From Arenimonas maotaiensis (GTDB taxonomy: Bacteria > Pseudomonadota > Gammaproteobacteria > Xanthomonadales > Xanthomonadaceae): DNA of 64,000 nt. A program made the position numbers and the translations under genes. This document shows positions 57,346-64,000 of this stretch, in pieces (the stretch's first letter is position 1; every line of letters begins with the position of its first letter). The stretch lies in contig NZ_BMFO01000001.1 of the NCBI RefSeq assembly GCF_014638745.1, forward strand, positions 310,001-374,000, written 5' to 3'. Under the pieces are notes generated by a model. It did no database searches, was not told the origin of the DNA, and was given only the letters and a program-made list of their open reading frames with translations.

Positions 57346-57729
57346 ATGCAAAGCGCCTCCTTCATCACCCTGCTCAACGTGCTCGTGCTGTTCTTCGCCA
57401 TGGGTCTGGTCGGCCGCGCCCGCGGCAAATACGGCATCAAGGCTCCGGCCTGCAGCGGCCACGAGGGCTTCGAATGCGCCTACCGCGCGCACCTGAACAC
57501 AGTCGAACAGACCGTGATGTTCCTGCCAGTGCTGTGGATCGCCTCGCTGAACGGCTTTGAGCTCTGGGCGCATTGGCTCGGTCTGGCTTGGATCCTCGGC
57601 CGCGTCTGGTACATCGTCGGCTACAACAAGGCGCCGTCGGCGCGTAGCGGCGGCTTCCTGCTCGGCTTCCTGGCCTTCCTCGGCCTGTTCGTGCTGAGCG
57701 CCATCGGCCTCTATCAGAACATGGCATAA
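57346..57729 (+). CDS. MAPEG-family membrane protein
   Basis: 127 aa, four helices. RAHLNTVEQTVMFLPVLWIA is the family signature with Asn-x-x-Glu, and GRVWYIVGYNKAPSARSGGF follows. Eukaryotic relatives are glutathione transferases/leukotriene enzymes; the bacterial role is unclear. ATG 57346 is chosen because it precedes the first helix. Confidence 0.9.
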   Translation: MQSASFITLLNVLVLFFAMGLVGRARGKYGIKAPACSGHEGFECAYRAHLNTVEQTVMFLPVLWIASLNGFELWAHWLGLAWILGRVWYIVGYNKAPSARSGGFLLGFLAFLGLFVLSAIGLYQNMA

Positions 57730-57747
57730 GCGCCGCAGGCGTCAAAC

Positions 57748-57777
57748 AAAAAAGGGCGGAATATTCCGCCCTTTTTC
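57748..57777 (+). terminator. rho-independent terminator
   Basis: AAAAAAGGGCGGAAT directly followed by ATTCCGCCCTTTTT. It is convergent between the MAPEG gene and the sensor-domain gene. Confidence 0.9.
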
Positions 57778-57795
57778 TTTTCGCTTATCGACGGC

Positions 57796-58725
57796 TCATT
57801 CCGCGCCGGATTCCACCAACAGGTGTTTGGCGAAACGGCCGTGCCAACGGCCGATGAAGCGGATCAGGTGCAGGCTGGCGAAGAAGCCCAGGACACCTGC
57901 GACGAACAGCAGCGGCGACATCGCCAGACCGCCGGCGACGGTGAGGTCGCCCTGGATGTGCAGATAGCCCAGTTCCTGCAACCACAGCAGCACCGGCGCC
58001 GCGGCCACCGCCACCGACACCGTCAGCAGCGTCACCGCCAGGGTGAAATACGCCACGCCCAGCGGCAGCATCAGCACCAGATACAACAGGCTGAGCCATG
58101 TGCGGACGTCGGTCAGCAGACCCTTGATGCGTTCCAGCCAGCCGGTCGAGGCCGCGCGGTACACCGGCCGGCGCGGCATGCGCACGCCCAGCAGGGTTTC
58201 CACCAACCGCCCTTCCAGCAGCGAGATGGCGTACACCGAGGCCATGAACAGGATGAAGAACGGGATGCCGACGATCAGCACCAGCATGCCGGCGCTCATG
58301 CTCAGGCCGGCGGTGGCCCAGGTGAAATAGAAGATGCCGGTGGCCAGGCTCAGCAGCATGTAGAACAGCGCGCCATAGGTGTACGGGTCGAGCGCGACCG
58401 CGAAGAAGCCCTTGACGTGCGCGGCCTCGGCCGGTGCCTTGACTGAAGATCCCGATGCGCGCGGCACCGGCGTGCGCAGCGCCTTCTGCACGGTCACCTC
58501 GGTATCGCGGTAGATCTCGGCCACTTCCTCGGGCGCGCCGTAACTGCCGGCCACCTGCGCCAGCAACTCGGCTTCCGAGGTGCCCGGGTTGGCGGCCAGC
58601 TCCGAGCGCAGGTATTCCTCGGCGTCGTACAGGGCGTCCTGCACCAGCGAGGCGTCGGCGCCCTTGAGCGCGGCGCGCAGCAGGTCCAGGTATTCGGCGA
58701 TGGATTTCGGGGTGACGGCGCTCAT
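57796..58725 (-). CDS. membrane protein with DUF1700-like N-terminus and sensor domain
   Basis: 309 aa. N-terminal 90 residues are a soluble helical domain (IAEYLDLLRAALKGADASLV, LYDAEEYLRSEL, YGAPEEVAEIYRD), followed by about five or six helices. This arrangement is often found downstream of a PadR regulator, as here, with ATGA overlap. Probably PadR-controlled membrane stress protein; role unknown. Confidence 0.75.
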   Translation of the reverse strand: MSAVTPKSIAEYLDLLRAALKGADASLVQDALYDAEEYLRSELAANPGTSEAELLAQVAGSYGAPEEVAEIYRDTEVTVQKALRTPVPRASGSSVKAPAEAAHVKGFFAVALDPYTYGALFYMLLSLATGIFYFTWATAGLSMSAGMLVLIVGIPFFILFMASVYAISLLEGRLVETLLGVRMPRRPVYRAASTGWLERIKGLLTDVRTWLSLLYLVLMLPLGVAYFTLAVTLLTVSVAVAAAPVLLWLQELGYLHIQGDLTVAGGLAMSPLLFVAGVLGFFASLHLIRFIGRWHGRFAKHLLVESGAE

Positions 58726-59090
58726 AGCGGTGCTCCTTGCAGCACGGTGTTCACGAGGGATTGGGTCTGTTGCCAGTTCACGCGCCAGGCCGAGAGGACC
58801 TCGCGCCCGAACGCGGTGATGCGGTAATAGCGGCGCGGCGGGCCGGCCACCGAGGGCTCGACCTCGCTGCTGAGCAGGCCGGCCGCGTCCAGATTGCGCA
58901 ACACCGGATACAGGGCGCTCTGCTTGCCGGCCAGCACGCCGTCGCCGGCTTGCTCCAACTGCTTGGCGATCTGGTAGCCGTACAGCGGCTCCTCGGCCTT
59001 GGCCAGCTGCGCCAAGAGCATCAGAGCCACGGTGCCGGCGCTGAGCTCTTTCTGGAACTTCTTGACTTGGGTTTCCAACTCGCTCATCAC
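58722..59090 (-). CDS. PadR-family transcriptional regulator
   Basis: 122 aa. Winged-helix: LMLLAQLAKAEEPLYGYQI, LAGKQSALYPVLRNLDAAGLL, PPRRYYRITAFGREVL (wing). The C-terminal helix is short, as in small PadR proteins. Starts at 59090 or at the next Met. It probably represses its own operon via the inverted repeat just upstream. Confidence 0.9.
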   Translation of the reverse strand: MMSELETQVKKFQKELSAGTVALMLLAQLAKAEEPLYGYQIAKQLEQAGDGVLAGKQSALYPVLRNLDAAGLLSSEVEPSVAGPPRRYYRITAFGREVLSAWRVNWQQTQSLVNTVLQGAPL

Positions 59091-59108
59091 GACCTCCGGT
59101 GCGTTATG

Positions 59109-59130
59109 GAGTTCATGCTAAGTCGAACTC
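59109..59130. promoter_or_regulatory. inverted repeat, possible PadR operator
   Basis: GAGTTC (59109-59114) and GAACTC (59125-59130), perfect halves, 10-base spacer, 18 bases upstream of the padR start. Confidence 0.5.
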
Positions 59131-59214
59131 AATACTATGTCCTGTGCTGGAAGTCATGCCTGCGTAAAAAACGGCAATCGCGTATGCTGATCAATCAGTT
59201 ACCGGAATCATTGC

Positions 59215-59817
59215 ATGTCACGTCATACACCGAAACGCTACGATCAGGCCTATTTCGACCGCTGGTACCGCGGCAAACACGCCACCGACGCCAAGACCCT
59301 AGCCCGCAAAGTCGCGGTGGCGGTGGCCGTGGCCGAATGGCATCTGGGCCGGCCGATCCGCAGCGTGCTGGACATCGGCTGCGGCGAAGCCGCCTGGCGC
59401 AAACCGCTGCTCACGCTGCGCCCGGGCCTGCATTACCAAGGCGTGGACGCCAGCGAATACGCCGTGCGCCGCTTCGGCCGGACGCGCAACATCGCCTTGG
59501 CCGGCTTCGGCCAGATGCAACAGCTGCGGCTGGGCCCGCCGGCCGACTTATTGGTATGCAGCGACGTGATGCATTACGTGCCGGGCGCGGAACTCAAACG
59601 CGGCCTGCAGGGCTTCGCCGAGCTGTGCGGCGGCGTGGCCTATCTGGACGTGTTCTGCCGCGAGGACGAAATCACCGGCGATTTCCAGGGCTTCATCGCC
59701 CGTCCGCGCGCCGCGTACCGTAAGCTGTTCCAAGACGCCGGGTTCACCGCGCTGGGCAGCCATTGTTACCTCAGCCCCGTCTGCGACAGCCCGGTCGCCG
59801 CCCTTGAACGTCTGTGA
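59215..59817 (+). CDS. class I SAM-dependent methyltransferase
   Basis: 200 aa. YDQAYFDRWYRG at the N-terminus, SAM motif VLDIGCGEAAWRKPLL, GVDASEYAV, and DLLVCSDVMHYVPG. The family is broad; substrate unknown. Start ATG 59215. Confidence 0.85.
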   Translation: MSRHTPKRYDQAYFDRWYRGKHATDAKTLARKVAVAVAVAEWHLGRPIRSVLDIGCGEAAWRKPLLTLRPGLHYQGVDASEYAVRRFGRTRNIALAGFGQMQQLRLGPPADLLVCSDVMHYVPGAELKRGLQGFAELCGGVAYLDVFCREDEITGDFQGFIARPRAAYRKLFQDAGFTALGSHCYLSPVCDSPVAALERL

Positions 59818-59825
59818 GAATCCCG

Positions 59826-60725
59826 ATGCCGACACGCCTGACCCGTACCGCTTTCATCCTCGTCCTCGCCGCCCTGCCCTCCGGTGCCTATGCCGCCAAA
59901 GGCAAGACCATGGCCGAGATCCTCGAGGCCAGCACCGCCGCCGATTGGCGCACGCCCGACCCGGACAACCTGCTGGTGCTGGACCTGCCCGGCGGCCGCG
60001 CGGTGATCGAGCTGGCGCCGTACTTCGCGCCCGAACATGTGGCCAACATCCGCACGCTGGCGCGCGAAGGCTATTGGAACGGGCTGTCGATCAACCGTTC
60101 GCAGGACAACTTCGTGGTGCAGTGGGGCGATCCGGCCGAAGATCCGGCACAGGCCAAGCCGTTGGGCTCGGCCAAGGCCAAGTTGCCGGCCGAATTCGCC
60201 CGCGCCGGCTATGACAAAACCGCGTTCCATCCGGTGCAGGACCGCGACGGTTGGTCGAAGCGCGCCGGTTTCGTGCAGGGCTTCCCCGCCGCCACCGACC
60301 GCAAGCGGACTTGGCTGGCGCATTGCTACGGTACGCTCGGCGCCGGCCGCGGCAACGAACCCGATTCCAGCAACGGCACCGAACTGTATGTGGTGACCGG
60401 CCAGTCGCCGCGCCAACTGGACCTGAACATCACCACCGTCGGCCGCGTGCTGCAAGGCATGGAACATCTGTCGGTGCTGCCGCGCGGTACCGGGCCGCTC
60501 GGCTTCTATGAAAAGCCCGAACAGCGCACGCCGATCGTGCGCCTCGCGCTGGCCTCGGCCCTGCCGGATGCCGAACGCCCGAGACTGGAAGTGCTGCGCA
60601 CCGATACCGCCACCTTCGATGCGCTGGTGGAAGCGCGCCGCAACCGCAGCGACGATTGGTATCTTCACAAGGCCGGCCACATCGACCTGTGCAACATTCC
60701 GATTTCGGTCCGCAGCCCGAAATGA
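59826..60725 (+). CDS. secreted cyclophilin-type peptidyl-prolyl isomerase
   Basis: 299 aa, with signal (MPTRLTRTAFILVLAALPSGAYA, cleavage after AYA). Cyclophilin core: ELAPYFAPEHVANIRTLAREG, YWNGLSINRSQDNFVVQWGD, and a long insert. The catalytic Arg of classical cyclophilins (HRVI..FMxQ) becomes SINRSQDNFVVQ, so activity is likely but not certain. Ends before a terminator. Confidence 0.88.
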   Translation: MPTRLTRTAFILVLAALPSGAYAAKGKTMAEILEASTAADWRTPDPDNLLVLDLPGGRAVIELAPYFAPEHVANIRTLAREGYWNGLSINRSQDNFVVQWGDPAEDPAQAKPLGSAKAKLPAEFARAGYDKTAFHPVQDRDGWSKRAGFVQGFPAATDRKRTWLAHCYGTLGAGRGNEPDSSNGTELYVVTGQSPRQLDLNITTVGRVLQGMEHLSVLPRGTGPLGFYEKPEQRTPIVRLALASALPDAERPRLEVLRTDTATFDALVEARRNRSDDWYLHKAGHIDLCNIPISVRSPK

Positions 60726-60730
60726 AAGAA

Positions 60731-60751
60731 GCCGCCCTCGGGCGGCTTTTT
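60731..60751 (+). terminator. rho-independent terminator
   Basis: GCCGCC, loop CTCG, GGCGGCTTTTT, just after the cyclophilin stop; converges with gabT. Confidence 0.88.
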
Positions 60752-60784
60752 CGTTGCAACGCGGGTACCGAGCCTGTCGAGGCG

Positions 60785-62068
60785 TCAGCCGCGCACAGCG
60801 CGCAGCGCCTTCTCGAGAATAGCGAGCGCTTCCTGCAGGATGTCCGGCTCGATGGTGATCGGCACCAGCACGCGGATGCTGTTGGCGTACACGCCGCAGC
60901 TGAGCAGGATCAGGCCGAGTTCGGCGGCCTTGGCGGTCAGCGCCTTGGCGGCGTCGGCGTCCGGCGTGTTGGCGGTGCCGGGCTTGATCAACTCGAACGC
61001 GAACATCGCGCCGAGGTGGCGCACTTCGCCGATGCCCAGGGCCGGCTCCTTGGCCAGGTTATTGACGAACGCGGCCAGCTGCGCGCCGAGCTCGGTCGAG
61101 CGTTGCAGGATGTTTTCGGAGTCGATCACTTCCAGCACGCCCAGCGCCGCGGCGCAGGCCACCGGATTGCCGCCGTAGGTGCCGCCCAGGCCGCCCGCGG
61201 CCGGCGCGTCGATGACCTCGGCCCGGCCGATCACGCCCGACAGCGGCATGCCGCCGGCCAGCGATTTGGCGGTGGTGATCAGGTCGGCTTTGACGTCGAA
61301 GTGCTCCATGGCGTACAGCTTGCCGGTGCGCGCGAAGCCGCTCTGCACCTCGTCGGCGATCAGCAGGATGCCGTGCTCGTCGCACAGCGCGCGCAGGGCG
61401 CGCATCAGTTCCGGCGGCGTCGGCACGAAGCCGCCCTCGCCGATCACCGGTTCGATGATGAAGGCGGCCACGCGCGAGGGCTCGATGTCGTACTTGAACA
61501 GGTTGGTGATGTCCTGCAGGGTGTCCTCGACGGTGACGCCGTGGTACGGATGCGGGAAGCGCGCGTGGAAGATGTCGGCCGGGAACGGGCCGAAGCCGAT
61601 CTTGTACGGCGCGACCTTGCCGGTCAGGCCGAGGGTAAGCAGGGTGCGGCCGTGGTAGCCGCCGCCGAAAGCGATCACGCCCGGGCGTTTGGTGTAGGCG
61701 CGGGCGATCTTGACCGCGTTCTCCACAGCTTCGGCGCCGGTGGTGACGAACAGGGTCTTGGCCTTGCCGGCGATCGGGGCGCGCTTGTTCAGCTCCTCGG
61801 CCAGCTCGATGTAGGGCTCGTACGGCATCACCTGGAAGCAGCTGTGCACCACGCCCTCCAGCTGTTTCTGGATGCGCGCCATCACCTTCGGGTGGCGGTG
61901 GCCGGTGTTCATCACGCCGATGCCGCCGGCGAAATCGATGTAGCGGCGGCCGTCGGCGTCCCAGATCAGGGCGTTCTCGGCCTTCACCGCGAACAGTTGC
62001 GTGGCGTTGCCCACGCCGCGGGCGACCGCGTCGACCCGGCGCTGCTGCAATTCGGCGTTTTTGCTCAT
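60785..62068 (-). CDS. gabT: 4-aminobutyrate aminotransferase
   Basis: PLP enzyme: GABA + 2-oxoglutarate to succinate semialdehyde + glutamate. 427 aa. FAGGIGVMNTGHRHPKV, TGAEAVENAVKIARAYT, LLIADEVQSGFARTGKLYAM, and the PLP lysine in ITTAKSLAGGMPLSGVIG. No gabD beside it. The ATG is 18 bases from an 18-base palindrome that may be its operator. Confidence 0.94.
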   Translation of the reverse strand: MSKNAELQQRRVDAVARGVGNATQLFAVKAENALIWDADGRRYIDFAGGIGVMNTGHRHPKVMARIQKQLEGVVHSCFQVMPYEPYIELAEELNKRAPIAGKAKTLFVTTGAEAVENAVKIARAYTKRPGVIAFGGGYHGRTLLTLGLTGKVAPYKIGFGPFPADIFHARFPHPYHGVTVEDTLQDITNLFKYDIEPSRVAAFIIEPVIGEGGFVPTPPELMRALRALCDEHGILLIADEVQSGFARTGKLYAMEHFDVKADLITTAKSLAGGMPLSGVIGRAEVIDAPAAGGLGGTYGGNPVACAAALGVLEVIDSENILQRSTELGAQLAAFVNNLAKEPALGIGEVRHLGAMFAFELIKPGTANTPDADAAKALTAKAAELGLILLSCGVYANSIRVLVPITIEPDILQEALAILEKALRAVRG

Positions 62069-62086
62069 GGCGGTTTCCTCAACAGA

Positions 62087-62104
62087 TGTTTAATATATTA
62101 AACA
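62087..62104. promoter_or_regulatory. 18-base palindrome upstream of gabT, possible operator
   Basis: TGTTTAATATATTAAACA is a perfect palindrome without loop in the 108-base gap between gabT and bcp. It lies just ahead of the gabT ribosome site (AGGAAA on the minus strand). Confidence 0.6.
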
Positions 62105-62176
62105 CCCCCGCTTCACGCAATGCAAGCAAACGCCTGACTAGACTACACTTCCCGTTCATTTGCCAAAGGATCAACC

Positions 62177-62797
62177 ATGCTGGCCATCGGCGATACCGCA
62201 CCCGCCTTCACCCTGCCCGACCAATCCGGCGCCGCGCTGGACGCGAAAAGCCTGAAAGGCCAACGCTACCTGGTGTATTTCTACCCGAAGGATTCGACCC
62301 CGGGCTGCACGATGCAGGCCTGCGGCCTGCAGTCGGATCTGGCGCAGTTCAACGGCCTCGGCATCCGCGTGCTGGGCGTGAGCATGGACAGCGTCGCCAG
62401 CCACAAGAAATTCGCCGACAAATACGGCCTGCGCTTCAGCCTGCTGGCCGACACCGAACGCAAGCTGATCGAGGCCTACGGCGTCTGGGTCGAGAAATCG
62501 ATGTACGGCAAGCGCTACATGGGCATCTCGCGCAGCAGCTTTTTGGTCGGCGCCAACGGCAAGATCGAGCAGGTCTGGGAGAAGGCCAACACCAAGACCC
62601 ACGCGCAGGACGTGCTGGCGTTCGTGAACGGCGGCGCGGCCGCGCCGGCGGCGAAGAAAGCGCCTGTAACGAAAGCGGCGGCGAAACCGGCACCGGCCAA
62701 GAAAGCCGTGGTAAAGAAAGCGCCTGCTAAAAAGGCGGCCACGAAAAAAGCCCCGGCCAAGAAAACGGCCGCGAAAAAAACCGCCAAGAAGAAGTAA
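62177..62797 (+). CDS. bcp: Bcp/PrxQ peroxiredoxin with lysine-alanine-proline tail
   Basis: Thiol peroxidase reducing peroxides with thioredoxin. 206 aa, about 50 more than usual. Core (about 1-150): peroxidatic Cys43 in DSTPGCTMQACGL with resolving Cys48 five residues on. The last ~55 residues are a repetitive AAKKAP/KKTAAKK tail like histone H1/AlgP, very basic. The tail is in frame and followed by a normal stop, so it is not a frameshift. It might bind DNA or polyphosphate; that is speculative. Ribosome site AAAGGA. Confidence 0.93.
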   Translation: MLAIGDTAPAFTLPDQSGAALDAKSLKGQRYLVYFYPKDSTPGCTMQACGLQSDLAQFNGLGIRVLGVSMDSVASHKKFADKYGLRFSLLADTERKLIEAYGVWVEKSMYGKRYMGISRSSFLVGANGKIEQVWEKANTKTHAQDVLAFVNGGAAAPAAKKAPVTKAAAKPAPAKKAVVKKAPAKKAATKKAPAKKTAAKKTAKKK

Positions 62798-62803
62798 GCG
62801 TCG

Positions 62804-63694
62804 ATGCCCCACACCCACGCGGAACGCAAGGCGTTCTGGCAAATCCATTTCTGCGTGCTGTTGTGGGGCTTCACCGCCATCCTCGGCAAACTGATCAGCC
62901 TGCCGGCGCAGGCGCTGGTGGTCTGGCGCATGCTGCTGGTCAGCGCGTTCCTGGCCGTGTTGCCGCGCGTCTGGCGCGGCGTGCGCGCGTTGCCGCCGCG
63001 GATGATCGCCATCTACGCCGGCATCGGCGCCGTGGTCGCGTTGCACTGGCTCACCTTCTACGGCGCCATCAAGCTGGCCAACGCCTCGGTGGCGGTCAGC
63101 TGCCTGGCGTTGGGCTCCATCTTCGCGGCGGTGCTGGAGCCGCTGCTGACGCACAAGCCGCACGCCTGGAGCGAACTGCTGCTGGGGCTGATGGTGATTC
63201 CCGGCGTGGTGCTGCTGGTGGGCGGCGTGCCGCTGCACATGCACACCGGCATCGTGGTCGGCGTGGTCTCGGCCTTCCTCACCGCGCTGTTCGCGGTGCT
63301 GAACAAACGCTACGTGCACGGCGCCGATCCCGAATCGGTGACCTTCATCGAGATGCTGGTCGGCGCGTCGTTCCTGGCGCTCGTCAGCATCGGCTATTTC
63401 GGCCTCGATCAAACCTTCATCCTGCCGGACTGTCGCGACGCCGGCCTGCTGTTGGTGCTGGCGCTGGCCTGCACGCTGCTACCGTTCATCCTGTCCCTGC
63501 ACGCATTGCGCCACATCAGCGCGTTCTCCACCCAGCTGGCGCTGAACCTGGAGCCGGTATACGCCATCGTCATCGCCGCATTGTGGCTGAAGGAACACCG
63601 CGAGCTGACGCCGCAGTTCTACCTCGGTGTGGCCATCGTGCTGGCGGCGGTGTTCGTGCAACCGCTGCTGTTGAAACCGAAGCGCGCGGCCTGA
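62804..63694 (+). CDS. EamA-family (DMT) transporter
   Basis: 296 aa, ten helices, two EamA repeats: FWQIHFCVLLWGFTAILGKL at the start and a second half from VVGVVSAFLTALFAVLNK. Late block FSTQLALNLEPVYAIVIAAL. Substrate unknown; relatives export metabolites. Starts six bases after the bcp stop. Confidence 0.88.
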   Translation: MPHTHAERKAFWQIHFCVLLWGFTAILGKLISLPAQALVVWRMLLVSAFLAVLPRVWRGVRALPPRMIAIYAGIGAVVALHWLTFYGAIKLANASVAVSCLALGSIFAAVLEPLLTHKPHAWSELLLGLMVIPGVVLLVGGVPLHMHTGIVVGVVSAFLTALFAVLNKRYVHGADPESVTFIEMLVGASFLALVSIGYFGLDQTFILPDCRDAGLLLVLALACTLLPFILSLHALRHISAFSTQLALNLEPVYAIVIAALWLKEHRELTPQFYLGVAIVLAAVFVQPLLLKPKRAA

Positions 63695-63740
63695 CATCAC
63701 GCGCGAGTGCGAATCACTCGCATCCGTAGCGGCTTTGGTA

Positions 63741-63754
63741 TTGACTGTGGTCAA
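63741..63754. promoter_or_regulatory. FNR-like inverted repeat
   Basis: TTGACTGTGGTCAA: perfect halves TTGAC and GTCAA, four-base spacer, 36 bases before the partial gene at 63791. FNR-type consensus is TTGAT-N4-ATCAA, so one base in each half differs. Confidence 0.45.
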
Positions 63755-63790
63755 TGCGTGACAGGCCTTGCCGAAGTATGATGGCAGGGT

Positions 63791-64000
63791 ATGACCGCCG
63801 CGAAACTCACGCTGATCATCGTCTCCGCCTTGACGCTGCAAGTGCTGCTGTTTGCCGCCTATGCGTTGTGGCGGCGCGTGCGCGCACCGAAGCCAACGCC
63901 CGCCCCCGTGGCCACACCGGCAAAAACTCCGGCTGGATGGGATGGCTGGCGGGCACTGCGCGTGGTCCGGCGCGGATATGAAGACGCGGCCGGCACAATC
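63791..64000 (+). CDS. start of a membrane-anchored protein, possibly an FAD/ferredoxin-type reductase (partial)
   Basis: 70 codons open to the window edge. One N-terminal helix (LTLIIVSALTLQVLLFAAYALW), a proline/alanine linker (PKPTPAPVATPAKTPAG), then WRALRVVRRGYEDAAGTI. That last stretch looks like the first strand of a flavodoxin-reductase-like FAD domain. This is memory-based and unproven. The FNR-like site upstream would fit a low-oxygen or nitric-oxide redox enzyme. Confidence 0.4.
   Translation, partial: MTAAKLTLIIVSALTLQVLLFAAYALWRRVRAPKPTPAPVATPAKTPAGWDGWRALRVVRRGYEDAAGTI

Overview
The window reads as a piece of a high-GC gammaproteobacterial chromosome. Gene order points to the Xanthomonadales/Lysobacteraceae: leuS-lptE-holA-nadD-rsfS-rlmH, maf-rng-yhdP, pyrG-kdsA-eno-ftsB-ispD-ispF-truD and surE-pcm-yqaA-nlpD, all with very tight, often overlapping, gene junctions. 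The species cannot be named from the sequence alone. No rRNA, tRNA or CRISPR array was seen, and no stretch longer than about 300 bases is without a gene.

Bases 1-4025 are different. They are an integron gene-cassette array of six cassettes, each one gene followed by an attC site, all on the + strand and visibly lower in GC. Each cassette's inverse core site (for example GCCTAAC) is the exact complement of the core site at its own left edge (GTTAGGC), so the cassette boundaries can be read directly. The second cassette is aadA2, a streptomycin/spectinomycin resistance gene. The others carry a small membrane protein, a cation-efflux-type transporter, a lipoprotein and two proteins I do not recognise. 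The integrase should lie to the left, outside the window.

Bases 4066-12065 hold a secreted protein, upp, and a minus-strand run maf-rng-yhdP-amiD-like. Bases 12153-16349 are a plus-strand insert of an alkaline phosphatase, a small membrane protein and katG, lying between maf and rlmH. Bases 16407-22141 are the rlmH-rsfS-nadD-holA-lptE-leuS operon (ribosome, NAD, replication, LPS export). Bases 22254-28938 hold an Old Yellow Enzyme, an amidohydrolase, the complete riboflavin pathway ribD-ribE-ribBA-ribH and a thioredoxin-TPR protein, followed by a DUF502 protein and a queuosine-precursor transporter.

Bases 30483-33128 are a lower-GC module of an Stf0-like sulfotransferase, a CDP-glycerol glycerophosphotransferase-like enzyme and a TagD-like cytidylyltransferase. 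It probably decorates a surface glycan. It sits next to nlpD, where rpoS is often found. Then come nlpD-yqaA-pcm-surE (-), a secreted orphan, an Smr protein, a VIT1-type transporter, the truD-ispF-ispD-ftsB-eno-kdsA-pyrG operon (-) and parE (+).

Bases 46405-64000 are mixed metabolism: hutG and a DadA-like oxidoreductase, a DUF418 protein, slyD, an Spr-like NlpC/P60 lipoprotein, two DEAD-box helicases (rhlE, deaD), hemJ, a BaiN-like flavoprotein, a MAPEG protein, a PadR-sensor pair, a methyltransferase, a cyclophilin, gabT, a Bcp peroxiredoxin with a histone-H1-like tail, an EamA transporter, and the start of a membrane-anchored protein that runs off the right edge behind an FNR-like site.
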